Positions 24,490 through 33,262 of a stretch of 64,000 bases of DNA are shown one piece after another. The notes beneath the pieces are model-generated. The model searched no databases. It was not told the origin of the DNA and saw nothing but the letters and a program-made list of their open reading frames with translations. Source of the stretch: JAMXLO01 sp963812505 (lineage in GTDB: Bacteria; Pseudomonadota; Alphaproteobacteria; Acetobacterales; Acetobacteraceae); the NCBI GenBank assembly GCA_963812505.1, contig CAWEVM010000013.1:56282-120281 (forward strand). The letters run 5' to 3'. A program made the translations under genes and the position numbers. The first letter of the stretch is position 1. Each line of letters begins with the position of its first letter.

Positions 24490-25740
24490 TTACTCAGGCA
24501 TGAGATCTGGACGGTTCTTCGGAAAGCGAGCGACCGTCTCAGGATCCAGGTTGAAGGTGGCGGCGACCATCTCCGGCGGGGAATGGGCCAACCAGTCGGA
24601 GAAGGAAATCTCCTCATAGCGCGCCGAGCGGAATACCGCGACGAGTACCAGGTCGGTGTTGCCGGTGTTCTCGATATAGTGGCCAAGCCCCTTCTGCACA
24701 TAGCCGATGTCGCCGGGATGGAAGTTCGCGGTATTCGCCGAAGGACCGGCATTGAACACGGTCATCCGGCCGGTGCCTTTGAGGTAGTATTGCCACTCAT
24801 CGGCGTTCGGATGCCAATGCATCGTCCGCATGGCGCCGGGTCTTATCGTCACCAGGCCAGCGGCAATGGTCTTGGAGACATGGAAGTTGGAGCTGTCGGC
24901 GATCTGCACGAAGCCGCCCCGGTTATCGCTGACCTTCGGCGCATCGGCGAGCGAGAAGGTGAACGGGAATTCAGGCGCGCCGGCCTTGCTCGCCACCGCC
25001 GTCTGCACCTCGGCCAGCGGCCCCGGCACCTTGCCCTGGAAGATCCAACGGTCCTGTAGCGGAATGTCCTTGAAAGCCTCGGCTGGCACGCCGAAATTTT
25101 TGGCCAGAACTTCAGGCGGCGTGTGCGCCATCCAATCAGTCGCCAACAGCGTGTTGAACTCCGACGAGACACCGTTGTCGAAGGCGAGCACGAACTCGGC
25201 GCCATCGGGGCCGAGGCCCTGCAATGAGTGCGGCAGACCTGCCGGGAAATACCAAAGATCGCCCTCCTTCACGTCCGCCACGTAAGGACGGCCAAGGGCG
25301 TCGAGGATCGTGATACGGCAGTTGCCGTAGGTCATGATCGCCCATTCGGCCTGCTGGTGCCAATGAAGTTCGCGGATGCCGCCGGCGGAGAGGCGCATAT
25401 TGACGCCGGCGATCTCGGTCGAGATGGCGAAGTCCGCAACGGTGACCTGGCGTCCCCAGCCACCGTCCTGGATGCGCCGCGGTGCGAGGTTAAACGAGGC
25501 CCAGAACTGCGGCAGGCTGCCTACATCGGTCGCCGGTGGGTTGAGGAATGTAGGCATGGTGCCGGCCAGACCGGTATCATGCGGCCCCGAAATGGTCAGT
25601 GCCCCGGGGTTGGTGACATTGACCGCGCCCTCTGGCGGCTGGTCCGGATTGCCGAAAGTGGCGGCGCGCGCCAGCGTTGCGGTCATGGCAGCTCCACCGG
25701 CCGCCGTTGCGGCCAGCACGCCGCGCCGTGACAAACTCAT
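24490..25740 (-). CDS. oxdC: bicupin oxalate decarboxylase, Tat-exported
   Basis: 416 residues. The N-terminus MSLSRRGVLAATAAGG has a twin-arginine signal ending TLARA. Two cupin domains each hold a Mn site: HWHQQAEW plus GLPHSLQG (about residues 125-172) and MHWHPNADEWQYY plus GLGHYIEN (about 310-360). Between them the lid segment reads SSEFNT where Bacillus OxdC has SENST; the lid Glu needed for decarboxylation is kept. The reaction is oxalate to formate and CO2. The protein would act in the periplasm. There is no formate or oxalate gene next to it. Confidence 0.9.
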   Translation of the reverse strand: MSLSRRGVLAATAAGGAAMTATLARAATFGNPDQPPEGAVNVTNPGALTISGPHDTGLAGTMPTFLNPPATDVGSLPQFWASFNLAPRRIQDGGWGRQVTVADFAISTEIAGVNMRLSAGGIRELHWHQQAEWAIMTYGNCRITILDALGRPYVADVKEGDLWYFPAGLPHSLQGLGPDGAEFVLAFDNGVSSEFNTLLATDWMAHTPPEVLAKNFGVPAEAFKDIPLQDRWIFQGKVPGPLAEVQTAVASKAGAPEFPFTFSLADAPKVSDNRGGFVQIADSSNFHVSKTIAAGLVTIRPGAMRTMHWHPNADEWQYYLKGTGRMTVFNAGPSANTANFHPGDIGYVQKGLGHYIENTGNTDLVLVAVFRSARYEEISFSDWLAHSPPEMVAATFNLDPETVARFPKNRPDLMPE

Positions 25741-25812
25741 GACAGTCCCCCAACTATAAACGTGGGGTATCCTATCGAACGCGCAACGCTAGAGCCAGAA
25801 CGCTTCGTGGCC

Positions 25813-25853
25813 GAGTTTGCTTCGCTTCGCTGGCAACGCTCGCAATGACAGGG
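25813..25853 (-). repeat. GTCATTGCGAGC-type intergenic repeat
   Basis: On the minus strand it reads CCTGTCATTGCGAGCGTTGC then CAGCGAAGCGAAGCAAACTC. This is the clearest copy of the family. It lies between the M20 amidohydrolase stop and the oxdC start. Confidence 0.7.
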
Positions 25854-25857
25854 CGCT

Positions 25858-27276
25858 TCAAGCCGACATCTTGATCGGCGGCTCAAGGTCGTCGGGCAGC
25901 GGGCACACGTACGGATTGCGGCCAATGCGCGCCTGATGGTCCGCCTTCGCGCGCGCCAGCAGCACCTCGTCCTGGATCACATCGACTGCGGTGCCGGCCA
26001 TCACCTTCGCCACGTGCACCAGTCCCTTGTGCGCGGCAGGCATCTTGCCCTGCGCGGTGAGCTGCCACGAATGGCCCGGGGTGCCGATCGCGTAGGTGGC
26101 GCCGCGCGCCTGCACCGTCGGGACAACCCAGCTAACGTCGCCGACATCGGTCGAGCCCATCATCGGCGCGCTCTTCGCATCCAGCGGGACGATCTGATCG
26201 CACAGCGGAACACCGTTCTGCATCGGCAGCCCGACGCGACGATACGCTGCCTCGATGTCCTCATCGGTCAGTGTAGCCTGGATCTTGGCCGCGAACGCCC
26301 GGTCTGCGTCGTCGAACGGCGGCGGGCCGAGGCGCTGGAGATTGTCGTGCATCGCGCGCTCCAGCGGCGTATTGGCGAGCAGGTTGGACACCGCGCTGAC
26401 CACCTGCAATTCCACCCGCGTCTCGGTCATCAGCGCGGCACCGTCGGCAATCTTGCGCACACGCTCGATCAGCCGCGTCAACTCGGGCAGTTCGCGGGCA
26501 CGGATCAGGTAGCGGACCTTGGCGCGCGCCTGCACGACGTTGGGCGCGATGCCGCCGGCGTCCAGCAATGCGTAGTGAACGCGCGCATCGGACGGCATGT
26601 GCTCGCGCATGTAATTCACGCCGACATTCATCAGCTCCACCGCGTCGAGCGCGCTGCGCCCGAGATGCGGTGCGGCGGCGGCGTGTGACGCCCGGCCATG
26701 GAAGGTGAAGTCGACGCGCGTGTTGGCAAGCGACACCGCCTCGGTCACGCCGGCGAACGCCGCAGGATGCCAAGAGATCGCCACGTCCACGTCACTGAAC
26801 GCACCGGCGCGCGCCATGAAGCCCTTCGCCGCGCCACCTTCCTCGGCGGGACAGCCGTAGTAGCGCACGCGGCCCTTGATGCCGTGTGCCGCCAGGTATT
26901 CCTTCACGGCCGTCGCGGCCAGCATCGACGCGGACCCCAGCAGGTTGTGCCCGCAGCCGTGGCCATAGCCGTCACCCGGCAGTGGCTTCGGTTCAGCGAC
27001 ACCGGCCTCTTGGCTGAGGCCGGGGAGTGCGTCGTATTCGCCGAGGATGGCGATCACCGGACCGTCTTCGCCTGATTCACCCATCACTGCCGTGGGGATG
27101 CCGGCAACGTCCTTGGTCACGCGAAACCCATGCTGCTCCAGCATCGCGGTGTGCTCGGCGCAGGAGCGGAATTCGCCGTAGCAGAGCTCCGGCATGCCCC
27201 AGACGCGATCGCTGAGCGCCTCGAAGTCAGCCTTCCTGGCATCGACCAGACGCCAGATTTCTTCAGTGTTCTGCAT
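25858..27276 (-). CDS. M20 family metallopeptidase/amidohydrolase (AbgB-like)
   Basis: 472 residues. Zinc ligands appear in GHGCGHNLLG (about residue 107), the catalytic Glu pair in CPAEEGGAAKG (about 145) and a His in ISWHPAAFAG. The dimerisation domain contains FHGRASHAAAAPHLGRSALDAVELM. It fits the AbgB / p-aminobenzoyl-glutamate hydrolase and HmrA subgroup of M20D, which cleave amide-linked acyl or benzoyl amino acids. ATG 27276 has GAGGAG upstream and overlaps the tag stop by 14 bases. The true substrate is unknown. Confidence 0.88.
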   Translation of the reverse strand: MQNTEEIWRLVDARKADFEALSDRVWGMPELCYGEFRSCAEHTAMLEQHGFRVTKDVAGIPTAVMGESGEDGPVIAILGEYDALPGLSQEAGVAEPKPLPGDGYGHGCGHNLLGSASMLAATAVKEYLAAHGIKGRVRYYGCPAEEGGAAKGFMARAGAFSDVDVAISWHPAAFAGVTEAVSLANTRVDFTFHGRASHAAAAPHLGRSALDAVELMNVGVNYMREHMPSDARVHYALLDAGGIAPNVVQARAKVRYLIRARELPELTRLIERVRKIADGAALMTETRVELQVVSAVSNLLANTPLERAMHDNLQRLGPPPFDDADRAFAAKIQATLTDEDIEAAYRRVGLPMQNGVPLCDQIVPLDAKSAPMMGSTDVGDVSWVVPTVQARGATYAIGTPGHSWQLTAQGKMPAAHKGLVHVAKVMAGTAVDVIQDEVLLARAKADHQARIGRNPYVCPLPDDLEPPIKMSA

Positions 27277-27844
27277 GACCGGACTCCTCGTGTCTGAAGC
27301 AGGAAACCAGATGGTCGTTCACCATCCCGGTCGCCTGCATGAAGGCATAGCATATGGTCGAGCCGACGAAGCGGAAGCCGCGTTTGGCCAGCGCCTTGCT
27401 CATCTGATCCGAAAGCGCCGTCGTCGCCGGCACCTGTTTGCTTTCCTGCCAGCGATTAACCAGCGGCTTGCCCTCGACGAAGGACCACAGATACGCATCG
27501 AGGCTGCCGTGTTCGGCGATCACATCGAGCGCCACGCGGGCATTGTCGCGCACCGAATAGACCTTCAGCCGGTTGCGAACGATGCCAGACGACGTCAGCA
27601 GCTTTTCCAACGCGGGGTCGCGCATGCCGGCCACGCGCTTGATATCGAACCCGTGATACGCACGCCGATATTCGTCGCGGCGCGTCAGGATGGTCCGCCA
27701 GGAGAGCCCGGCCTGAGCGCCTTCCAACGTCAGCAGCTCGAACAGCGCGCTGTCGTCATGATGCGGCACGCCCCATTCGCGGTCGTGATAGTCGCGCATC
27801 GCGGCATCGGCACCTTCGGCCCATGAGCAGCGAGAGGTAGTCAC
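27263..27844 (-). CDS. tag: DNA-3-methyladenine glycosylase I
   Basis: 193 residues. It removes 3-methyladenine from alkylated DNA. Family motifs are MTTSRCSWAEG (zinc Cys), YHDREWGVPHHDD, FELLTLEGAQAGLSWRTIL (helix-hairpin-helix region with the substrate Trp), GFRFVGSTICYAFMQATGMVNDH and the zinc His/Cys in NDHLVSCF. Length is normal. It is translationally linked to the amidohydrolase downstream, with no obvious shared function. Confidence 0.95.
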   Translation of the reverse strand: MTTSRCSWAEGADAAMRDYHDREWGVPHHDDSALFELLTLEGAQAGLSWRTILTRRDEYRRAYHGFDIKRVAGMRDPALEKLLTSSGIVRNRLKVYSVRDNARVALDVIAEHGSLDAYLWSFVEGKPLVNRWQESKQVPATTALSDQMSKALAKRGFRFVGSTICYAFMQATGMVNDHLVSCFRHEESGHAEH

Positions 27845-27852
27845 CGCACCAT

Positions 27853-27895
27853 CCTCCCCCTCCCCCCAGCCCTCTCCCGCAAGGGGAGGGCGAGA
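27853..27895. repeat. C-rich hairpin repeat, copy 3
   Basis: CCTCCCCCTCCCCCCAGCCC followed by TCTCCCGCAAGGGGAGGGCG folds as an imperfect hairpin, between the tag start and the solute-binding protein stop. It may help end the solute-binding protein transcript. Confidence 0.7.
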
Positions 27896-27908
27896 ATAAC
27901 CAGCGCGT

Positions 27909-29477
27909 TCACTTGACCGGCTTCACATCGACCAGGTGCAGGTCCTCGCCGACCGTCGGCACATAGGTGAAGCCAGCGCGCGTCGCCCAGATGTTCTTCT
28001 GGATATGCAGCGGAATGATCGCAACATCGTCGAACGCCATCTGCTGCGACTGCTGGAGGATCTTCTCCCGTGCCGCATCATCCGCGGTCCCCAGCGCCTC
28101 GCCGATCAGCTTGTCGAGTGCCGGATTGGAATAGCGGCCACGGTTGGCGGCGCCCCAGCCCTTGGCAGGATCGAACGTGGCGTTCTGCGCGATCAGCGCA
28201 TCCGACGCCTCTGCCGTGCCGGTGCCCCAGCCGAACAGGAACGCCGAGAACGCCTGCTTGTTGGCCTGTCCGACATAGCTCGACCACGGCAACGGATCGA
28301 CTTCGGTCTGCACTCCGATGCGTGTCCACATCTGGCCGACCGCCTGAATGATCTTCGCATCATTCACGTAGCGGTCGTTCGGACCGTGCAGCGCGATGCG
28401 GAGACCCTTGGGGTAGCCTGCCTCCGCCAGCAGCTTCTTCGCCTGCTCCGGATCATACGGCGGCGGTTTGATGGCGGGGTCGTAGCTGTACACACCAGGC
28501 GGCAGGTACTGCCCGGTGGGCACCGCGGCGTCCTCCATCACGCGATCAACGATCGCCTTGCGATTGATCGCGACCGACAATGCAAGACGCACCCGCCGGT
28601 CCTTCAGCGGATTCTTGTCAAGCTTCTCGCCATTCGGTCCGAACACATAAGGGCTCGGGCCGTCGCGCGATTGATCGAGGCCGAGAAAGATCAGCCGCAG
28701 GCCAAGCGTCTCCCACAGCTTCACCTTCGGATCCTTGCGCAGCTTCTCGAGATCCTCGGTCGGCACGAAGTCGATGAAATCGACATCGCCGGCAAGCAGA
28801 GCCGCCGTGCGTGAGGCATCATTCGGCATGAAGCGGTAGCTGACCTTCTGCCAGGCCGGCTTCGGTCCCCAGTAGCTGTCGTTGCGCTCCAGCTCGACGC
28901 GGTCACCCGGCCTGAACGATACGAAGCGAAACGGCCCGGTGCCGATCGCTGCCTTGCCGCTGTTGAAATCCTCGGTCGCCATCCCCTCGTCGGTCTTGCG
29001 ATTGATGATGAAGAACAGCGAAAGATAGGTCGGCAGCAGCGGGAAGGCGCCCTTGGTGTGCAGGCGGATGGTGTGTTCGTCCACCACCTCCGTACTCGTC
29101 ACCGGCTTCGTGTAGGCGGCGAAATTGCTCGGGCTGTTGGGCACCTTCGGGATGCGTTCCATGGTGAACACCACATCGTCAGGGACGAATGCATTGCCGT
29201 TCTGAAACTTCGCATCGCGCAGCTTCAGCTCCCATGTGTCTGGAGCCACCAGCTTCCAGGATTCCGCGAGGCCCGGGATCAGGCGGGCGTGTTCGTCCTG
29301 CTCGACCAGCCGGTTGAAGATCTGGGTCGAGAGCGAGATGTTGGGCGCGAGATTGTGGTAGTGCGGATCGATGCTGGTCACCGGCGAGCTCACCGCGACC
29401 CGCAGCGTCTGAGCGGTCGCCGGCAATGACAGCGCCAACGACCCCGCGCAAAGCGCAATCCGCCCGTAACGTCGCAT
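27909..29477 (-). CDS. ABC transporter substrate-binding protein, family 5 (peptide/nickel type)
   Basis: 522 residues. Signal peptide MRRYGRIALCAGSLALSLPATAQ. SBP_bac_5 signatures are LAESWKLVAPDTWELKLR, DVVFTMERI, GTGPFRFVSFRPGDRVELE and DRRVRLALSVAINRKAIVDRV. In the periplasm it would hand peptides or other ligands to a permease. No permease or ATPase genes are adjacent, so it is an orphan binding protein here. The ligand cannot be told. Confidence 0.9.
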   Translation of the reverse strand: MRRYGRIALCAGSLALSLPATAQTLRVAVSSPVTSIDPHYHNLAPNISLSTQIFNRLVEQDEHARLIPGLAESWKLVAPDTWELKLRDAKFQNGNAFVPDDVVFTMERIPKVPNSPSNFAAYTKPVTSTEVVDEHTIRLHTKGAFPLLPTYLSLFFIINRKTDEGMATEDFNSGKAAIGTGPFRFVSFRPGDRVELERNDSYWGPKPAWQKVSYRFMPNDASRTAALLAGDVDFIDFVPTEDLEKLRKDPKVKLWETLGLRLIFLGLDQSRDGPSPYVFGPNGEKLDKNPLKDRRVRLALSVAINRKAIVDRVMEDAAVPTGQYLPPGVYSYDPAIKPPPYDPEQAKKLLAEAGYPKGLRIALHGPNDRYVNDAKIIQAVGQMWTRIGVQTEVDPLPWSSYVGQANKQAFSAFLFGWGTGTAEASDALIAQNATFDPAKGWGAANRGRYSNPALDKLIGEALGTADDAAREKILQQSQQMAFDDVAIIPLHIQKNIWATRAGFTYVPTVGEDLHLVDVKPVK

Positions 29478-29602
29478 GGTCCATCCCTCGGCCGGTTCGG
29501 TCGGGGTTATAGCGGCAGGTTCAGATCAGGCCCAGTGGCCCGGCACCCAGCGCTAGACACGAAGCCTCGCGCCGCCGCCTGACCGGAGCTACACCAAACG
29601 GC

Positions 29603-30463
29603 ATGAACATCCTCTCCATCCAGTCCTGGGTCGCGTACGGCCATGTGGGGAATGCCAGCGCGGTATTTCCGTTGCAACGGCTGGGTGCCGACGTGTGGTC
29701 GATCAACACGGTGCAGTTCTCCAACCACACCGGGTACGGTCACTGGACCGGGCAGGTTTATTCCGGAGATGCGGTGCGTGAGCTGGTGGACGGCATCGCG
29801 GCGCGCGATGTGCTGCGGCACTGCGACGCCGTGCTGTCAGGCTACATGGGCGATGCTGACATTGGCGCGGCGATCCTTCACGCCGTCGCCCGCGTGCGCG
29901 AAGCAAACCCGAACGCGATCTATTGCTGCGATCCGGTGATCGGCGATGTCGAGGAGGGCGTATATGTGCGGGAAGGCATCGAGGAGTTCCTGCGCGATCA
30001 TGCGCTGGCGCAGGCGGACATCGCCACGCCCAACCGCTTCGAACTGGAACGGCTGACGGGTCTCGACTGCGGCACGCTGGCGGTGGCGAAGGAGGCGGTC
30101 GAGCGCCTGGCCGCGACGATGCGTCCAGACGGAATGCACTGTGTGCTGCTGACCAGCCTGGAGACCGAGCACACGCCGGGCGATCATCTCGATCTGCTGG
30201 TGGGGGAGGGGGGACGCTTCCATCTGCTGCGGACGCCGCGCCTGCCGGTATCGGTGAACGGCGCCGGCGATGCGATCGCCGCGCTGTTCCTGTTCCATCG
30301 CCTGAGCACCGGGAATGCGGTGAAGGCGATGGAGGAAGCGGGATCCGCGGTGCATGGCCTGCTGCGCCGCACGGCCGAAGCCGGTTCGCGTGAGATCCTG
30401 ACTGTGGCGGCGCAGGACGAGTTCGTCTCGCCAACCACGCGTTTTGTCGCGCATCCCTGCTGA
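29603..30463 (+). CDS. pdxY: pyridoxal kinase
   Basis: 286 residues. It phosphorylates pyridoxal for PLP salvage. The N-terminal MNILSIQSWVAYGHVGNASAV with the substrate Ser, LQRLGADVWSINTVQFSNHTGYG, CDPVIGDVEEGVYV and the ATP/anion hole NGAGDAIAALF (catalytic Asp) are all diagnostic. It uses the NGAGD form in place of the more common GTGD, as PdxY enzymes may. Its stop overlaps the start of the NUDIX gene (TGATG). Confidence 0.94.
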   Translation: MNILSIQSWVAYGHVGNASAVFPLQRLGADVWSINTVQFSNHTGYGHWTGQVYSGDAVRELVDGIAARDVLRHCDAVLSGYMGDADIGAAILHAVARVREANPNAIYCCDPVIGDVEEGVYVREGIEEFLRDHALAQADIATPNRFELERLTGLDCGTLAVAKEAVERLAATMRPDGMHCVLLTSLETEHTPGDHLDLLVGEGGRFHLLRTPRLPVSVNGAGDAIAALFLFHRLSTGNAVKAMEEAGSAVHGLLRRTAEAGSREILTVAAQDEFVSPTTRFVAHPC

Positions 30464-30924
30464 TGGCGAAGCGCATTTCATGCGGCGTCATCGTGACCGA
30501 CGGCGACCGTGTGCTGCTCGGCCATGCCACGCGCTCGCCCCGGTGGGACATTCCGAAAGGGCAGGCGGAGCCCGGTAAGTCGCTGGTCGACGCGGCGGTG
30601 CGCGAACTGGAGGAGGAAACCGGCCTTGCGGTGACTGAGGCCGAACTGCGCCCGCTTGGTGTGCATGCGTATCTACGCGACAAGGACCTCGCCCTGTTTG
30701 TCTGGAGGCGGACGGAGATGCCTGCACTCGACACGCTGATTTGCCGATCGACGTTCGCGTTGCCTGGCGGCGCCATCGTGCCGGAGTTCGATCGCTTCGG
30801 GGTGTTCGCGTGGGAGGAGGCGCTCGGCAGGGTCGGCAAGAATATGGCGCGCGTGCTGGGGGACCTTTTTATTTCCGCCGTCCCTTCGCCCCAACCCCCT
30901 CCCGCGAGGGGAGGGGAAGGGTAG
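30463..30924 (+). CDS. NUDIX hydrolase
   Basis: 153 residues. The Nudix box is GQAEPGKSLVDAAVRELEEE followed by TG, with all essential Glu residues, near residues 33-54. It hydrolyses some nucleoside diphosphate linked to X; the substrate is not apparent. It is coupled to pdxY by a TGATG overlap. The last 15 residues (PSPQPPPARGGEG) are coded by a C-rich hairpin repeat and are unlikely to be part of the original fold. Confidence 0.88.
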   Translation: MAKRISCGVIVTDGDRVLLGHATRSPRWDIPKGQAEPGKSLVDAAVRELEEETGLAVTEAELRPLGVHAYLRDKDLALFVWRRTEMPALDTLICRSTFALPGGAIVPEFDRFGVFAWEEALGRVGKNMARVLGDLFISAVPSPQPPPARGGEG

Positions 30925-30927
30925 GGG
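30889..30927. repeat. C-rich hairpin repeat, copy 4
   Basis: CCCCAACCCCCTCCCGCGAG followed by GGGAGGGGAAGGGTAGGGG. It provides the stop codon (TAG) of the NUDIX gene and abuts the MetE-like stop, so it sits between two converging genes where a two-way terminator would be useful. Confidence 0.72.
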
Positions 30928-32094
30928 TCAGAACAATCGTTTGGTGGCGATGCGCGCTCCTTCTGCCATCGCCGCCAGTTTTGCCCAGACAACATCGTCG
31001 GCGACGCGGCCGCGACCGGCCGATGTATCGAAGCCGCAATCGGTGCCGGCGAGGACGCGGCGAGGATCGCCCACTGCACGCGCCACGAGTTCGATGCGGT
31101 CGGCAATGACCTCGGGGTGCTCGACGAAATTCGTCAGCGGATCGACGACGCCGGCGACGATGACCTGGCCATCGTCGAGCGGCAGGTCCTTCAGGCAGCG
31201 GTATTCGTGCGCGTGGCGCGGGTTGGCGAACGGCAGCACGAAGCCACCCACTTTCGCCTGGCGTATCGTCGGCAGTACTTCCGGCAGAGCCACATCGCAG
31301 TCGTGCGGGCCTTCGTAGTTCCCCCAGCACGCGTGCAGCCGCACCCGGTCGCGCGCCACATTGGCGAGTGCCGCGTTGATCGTCGCCACCACGCGCTCGA
31401 CGAAGCCAACGAATTCGCCGAGCGGCCGGTCCTGGTAGGAGATGTGGCGCTCCATGGCGAGATCGGGCGCATCGATCTGCAGCACGAAGCCGTTTGAGAC
31501 GATGGTTTCGTATTCGACCTGCAACGCGCGACCGAGTGCGGCAAGGTACGCATCTTCCGTGTCGTACCAGGCGTTGCGCATGGCCGCGGCGATGATGCCA
31601 GGCGAGGGCGCTGTCATGAAGGGTTCGGCATAGCGCCCCTGCACAGCATCGAGCGCGGCACGGAAATCCGCGCATTCGGCCTCCACCGGCGCGCAATCCA
31701 GGTAGCGCACTTCGCCGACTGCCTCGGGTATGCCTCCGACGTTGCTGATCAACTCATTGACTGCGTCGTGCGCGGCCTTCCACGCCATGAAGGCCGGATA
31801 GTGCGTCACGTCGGCGAACACCTTGCGCGTCCAGCCGCCGCCGAAACCGCTCATGCGATGACGCACATAGAGGAAGAACGCCTCACGCTGCTGCTCGCCG
31901 TTGTTGGGAACGTCGACGCCGGCGGCGATCTGCTTGGCCACCACCTCCCGCACCGCCGCCTTGCCCTCGCGGTCAAGCTCCCCGGCATCAATCGCCTCGC
32001 CACGCGAGCGGCGCACATAAAGCGATGTCAGCGCTGCTGGACGCGGCAGACTGCCGGTGTGCGTCGTCAAAATGCGATCCTCGCTGCGCAGCAT
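30928..32094 (-). CDS. MetE C-terminal-like (cobalamin-independent methionine synthase family) protein
   Basis: 388 residues: only the catalytic UROD/MetE-like barrel, not the two-domain MetE. The opening ILTTHTGSLPRP and the zinc ligands HACWGNYEGPHD and GTDCGFDT are those of the methionine synthase II family. Members include methyltransferases acting on thiols, and the short forms are poorly characterised. It follows dcyD on the same strand with a 12-base gap, suggesting a joint role in sulfur amino acid or thiol metabolism. The substrate is unproven. Confidence 0.85.
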   Translation of the reverse strand: MLRSEDRILTTHTGSLPRPAALTSLYVRRSRGEAIDAGELDREGKAAVREVVAKQIAAGVDVPNNGEQQREAFFLYVRHRMSGFGGGWTRKVFADVTHYPAFMAWKAAHDAVNELISNVGGIPEAVGEVRYLDCAPVEAECADFRAALDAVQGRYAEPFMTAPSPGIIAAAMRNAWYDTEDAYLAALGRALQVEYETIVSNGFVLQIDAPDLAMERHISYQDRPLGEFVGFVERVVATINAALANVARDRVRLHACWGNYEGPHDCDVALPEVLPTIRQAKVGGFVLPFANPRHAHEYRCLKDLPLDDGQVIVAGVVDPLTNFVEHPEVIADRIELVARAVGDPRRVLAGTDCGFDTSAGRGRVADDVVWAKLAAMAEGARIATKRLF

Positions 32095-32106
32095 CGCGGT
32101 TTCCCC

Positions 32107-33117
32107 TTACCCGGCCATCGCCTGTTCGAACACGCCGGTATAGCCGAACAGGCCGACCGCGCCGCCGGTGTGCAGGAACACCACGGTCTCGCGCTTGCCG
32201 ATCTCGCCCTTGCGGATCAGGTCGATCAGGCCGGCCATCGCCTTGCCGGAATACACCGGGTCAAGCAGCACGCCCTCGAGCCGGGCCAACATGAGCACCG
32301 CCTCGGTCATGCCAGGCGTCGGCTGACCGTAGCCGGGACCGACATAGTCGCAGTTGGCCATCACCGCCGCGCGCGCAATGCCGCCGCGCATGCCGACATA
32401 GTCCGCCGTCGCCTCCGCCAGCACGTGCACGTTGGCCTCCTGTCGGTCCTTCGGGGCGCGGACGCCAATGCCCAGCACCGGAATGCCGGCATTGCTGCCT
32501 TCGAGCCCGACCAGCAGACCCGCCTGGGTTCCGGCACTCCCGGTCGCGGTTACCAGGCGGTCGATGCGCAGCCCCATCTCATCGGCCTGGTGCATCAGTT
32601 CCTGCGCACATGAGACATAGCCCAGCGCGCCGACCCGGTTGGAGCCGCCACCCGGAATCACATATGGCTTCTCGCCGGCCGCACGCAAAGCTTCGCCCTT
32701 CGCCTCCGCCGCGGCGTTCATGTCTGTGCCGCCCGGGCGGTACTCGATCGCGGTGTCGAACAGCCGGTCGAGCAGCACGTTGCCGCTGTTCAGATAGTCG
32801 CGGTCGTTGGTGTCGATCCGGTGCTCCAGCAGCGCAGAGCACTTCATGCCGAACCGCCTCGCCACCGCCGCGGTCTGGCGCACGTGATTGGACTGGACGG
32901 CGCCCTGGGTCACCAGATGGTTGGCGCCCAGTGCCTGAGCCTCGCCTACCAGCCACTCCAGCTTGCGCACCTTGTTGCCGCCGGTCGCCACCACGGTGCA
33001 GTCGTCGCGCTTGATCCAGATTTCGGGGCCGCCGAGGTGGCGGCTGAGATTGGTCAGCTTTTCGAGCGGTGTGGGGGTGGGGAACAGCCGTACACGGGGG
33101 AAACGGGCGAGGTGCAT
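32107..33117 (-). CDS. dcyD: D-cysteine desulfhydrase / ACC deaminase family PLP enzyme
   Basis: 336 residues. MHLARFPRVRLFPTPTPLEKL and WIKRDDCTVVATGGNKVRKLEWL (PLP Lys in GGNKVRK) are the D-cysteine desulfhydrase pattern. VIPGGGSNRVGALGY and LHTGGAVGLFGY line the PLP phosphate and active site. It would split D-cysteine to pyruvate, H2S and ammonia; ACC deaminase is a close relative and cannot be fully excluded. ATG 33117 has AGGAG upstream. It is the first gene of an apparent dcyD - MetE-like operon. Confidence 0.88.
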   Translation of the reverse strand: MHLARFPRVRLFPTPTPLEKLTNLSRHLGGPEIWIKRDDCTVVATGGNKVRKLEWLVGEAQALGANHLVTQGAVQSNHVRQTAAVARRFGMKCSALLEHRIDTNDRDYLNSGNVLLDRLFDTAIEYRPGGTDMNAAAEAKGEALRAAGEKPYVIPGGGSNRVGALGYVSCAQELMHQADEMGLRIDRLVTATGSAGTQAGLLVGLEGSNAGIPVLGIGVRAPKDRQEANVHVLAEATADYVGMRGGIARAAVMANCDYVGPGYGQPTPGMTEAVLMLARLEGVLLDPVYSGKAMAGLIDLIRKGEIGKRETVVFLHTGGAVGLFGYTGVFEQAMAG

Positions 33118-33262
33118 GAAATCTCCTGCCAAAGGCGCGGGCCGGATGTAATGTTCCCCATCCTGACGTGTCGGACAATGCGACTGGGAGGCGCTGTCAC
33201 GCCCTGGTGACAAACAGCGCCGAGACCCCAGTTTGGAGTTATCTGGCTTGGTGGAGAGACCT

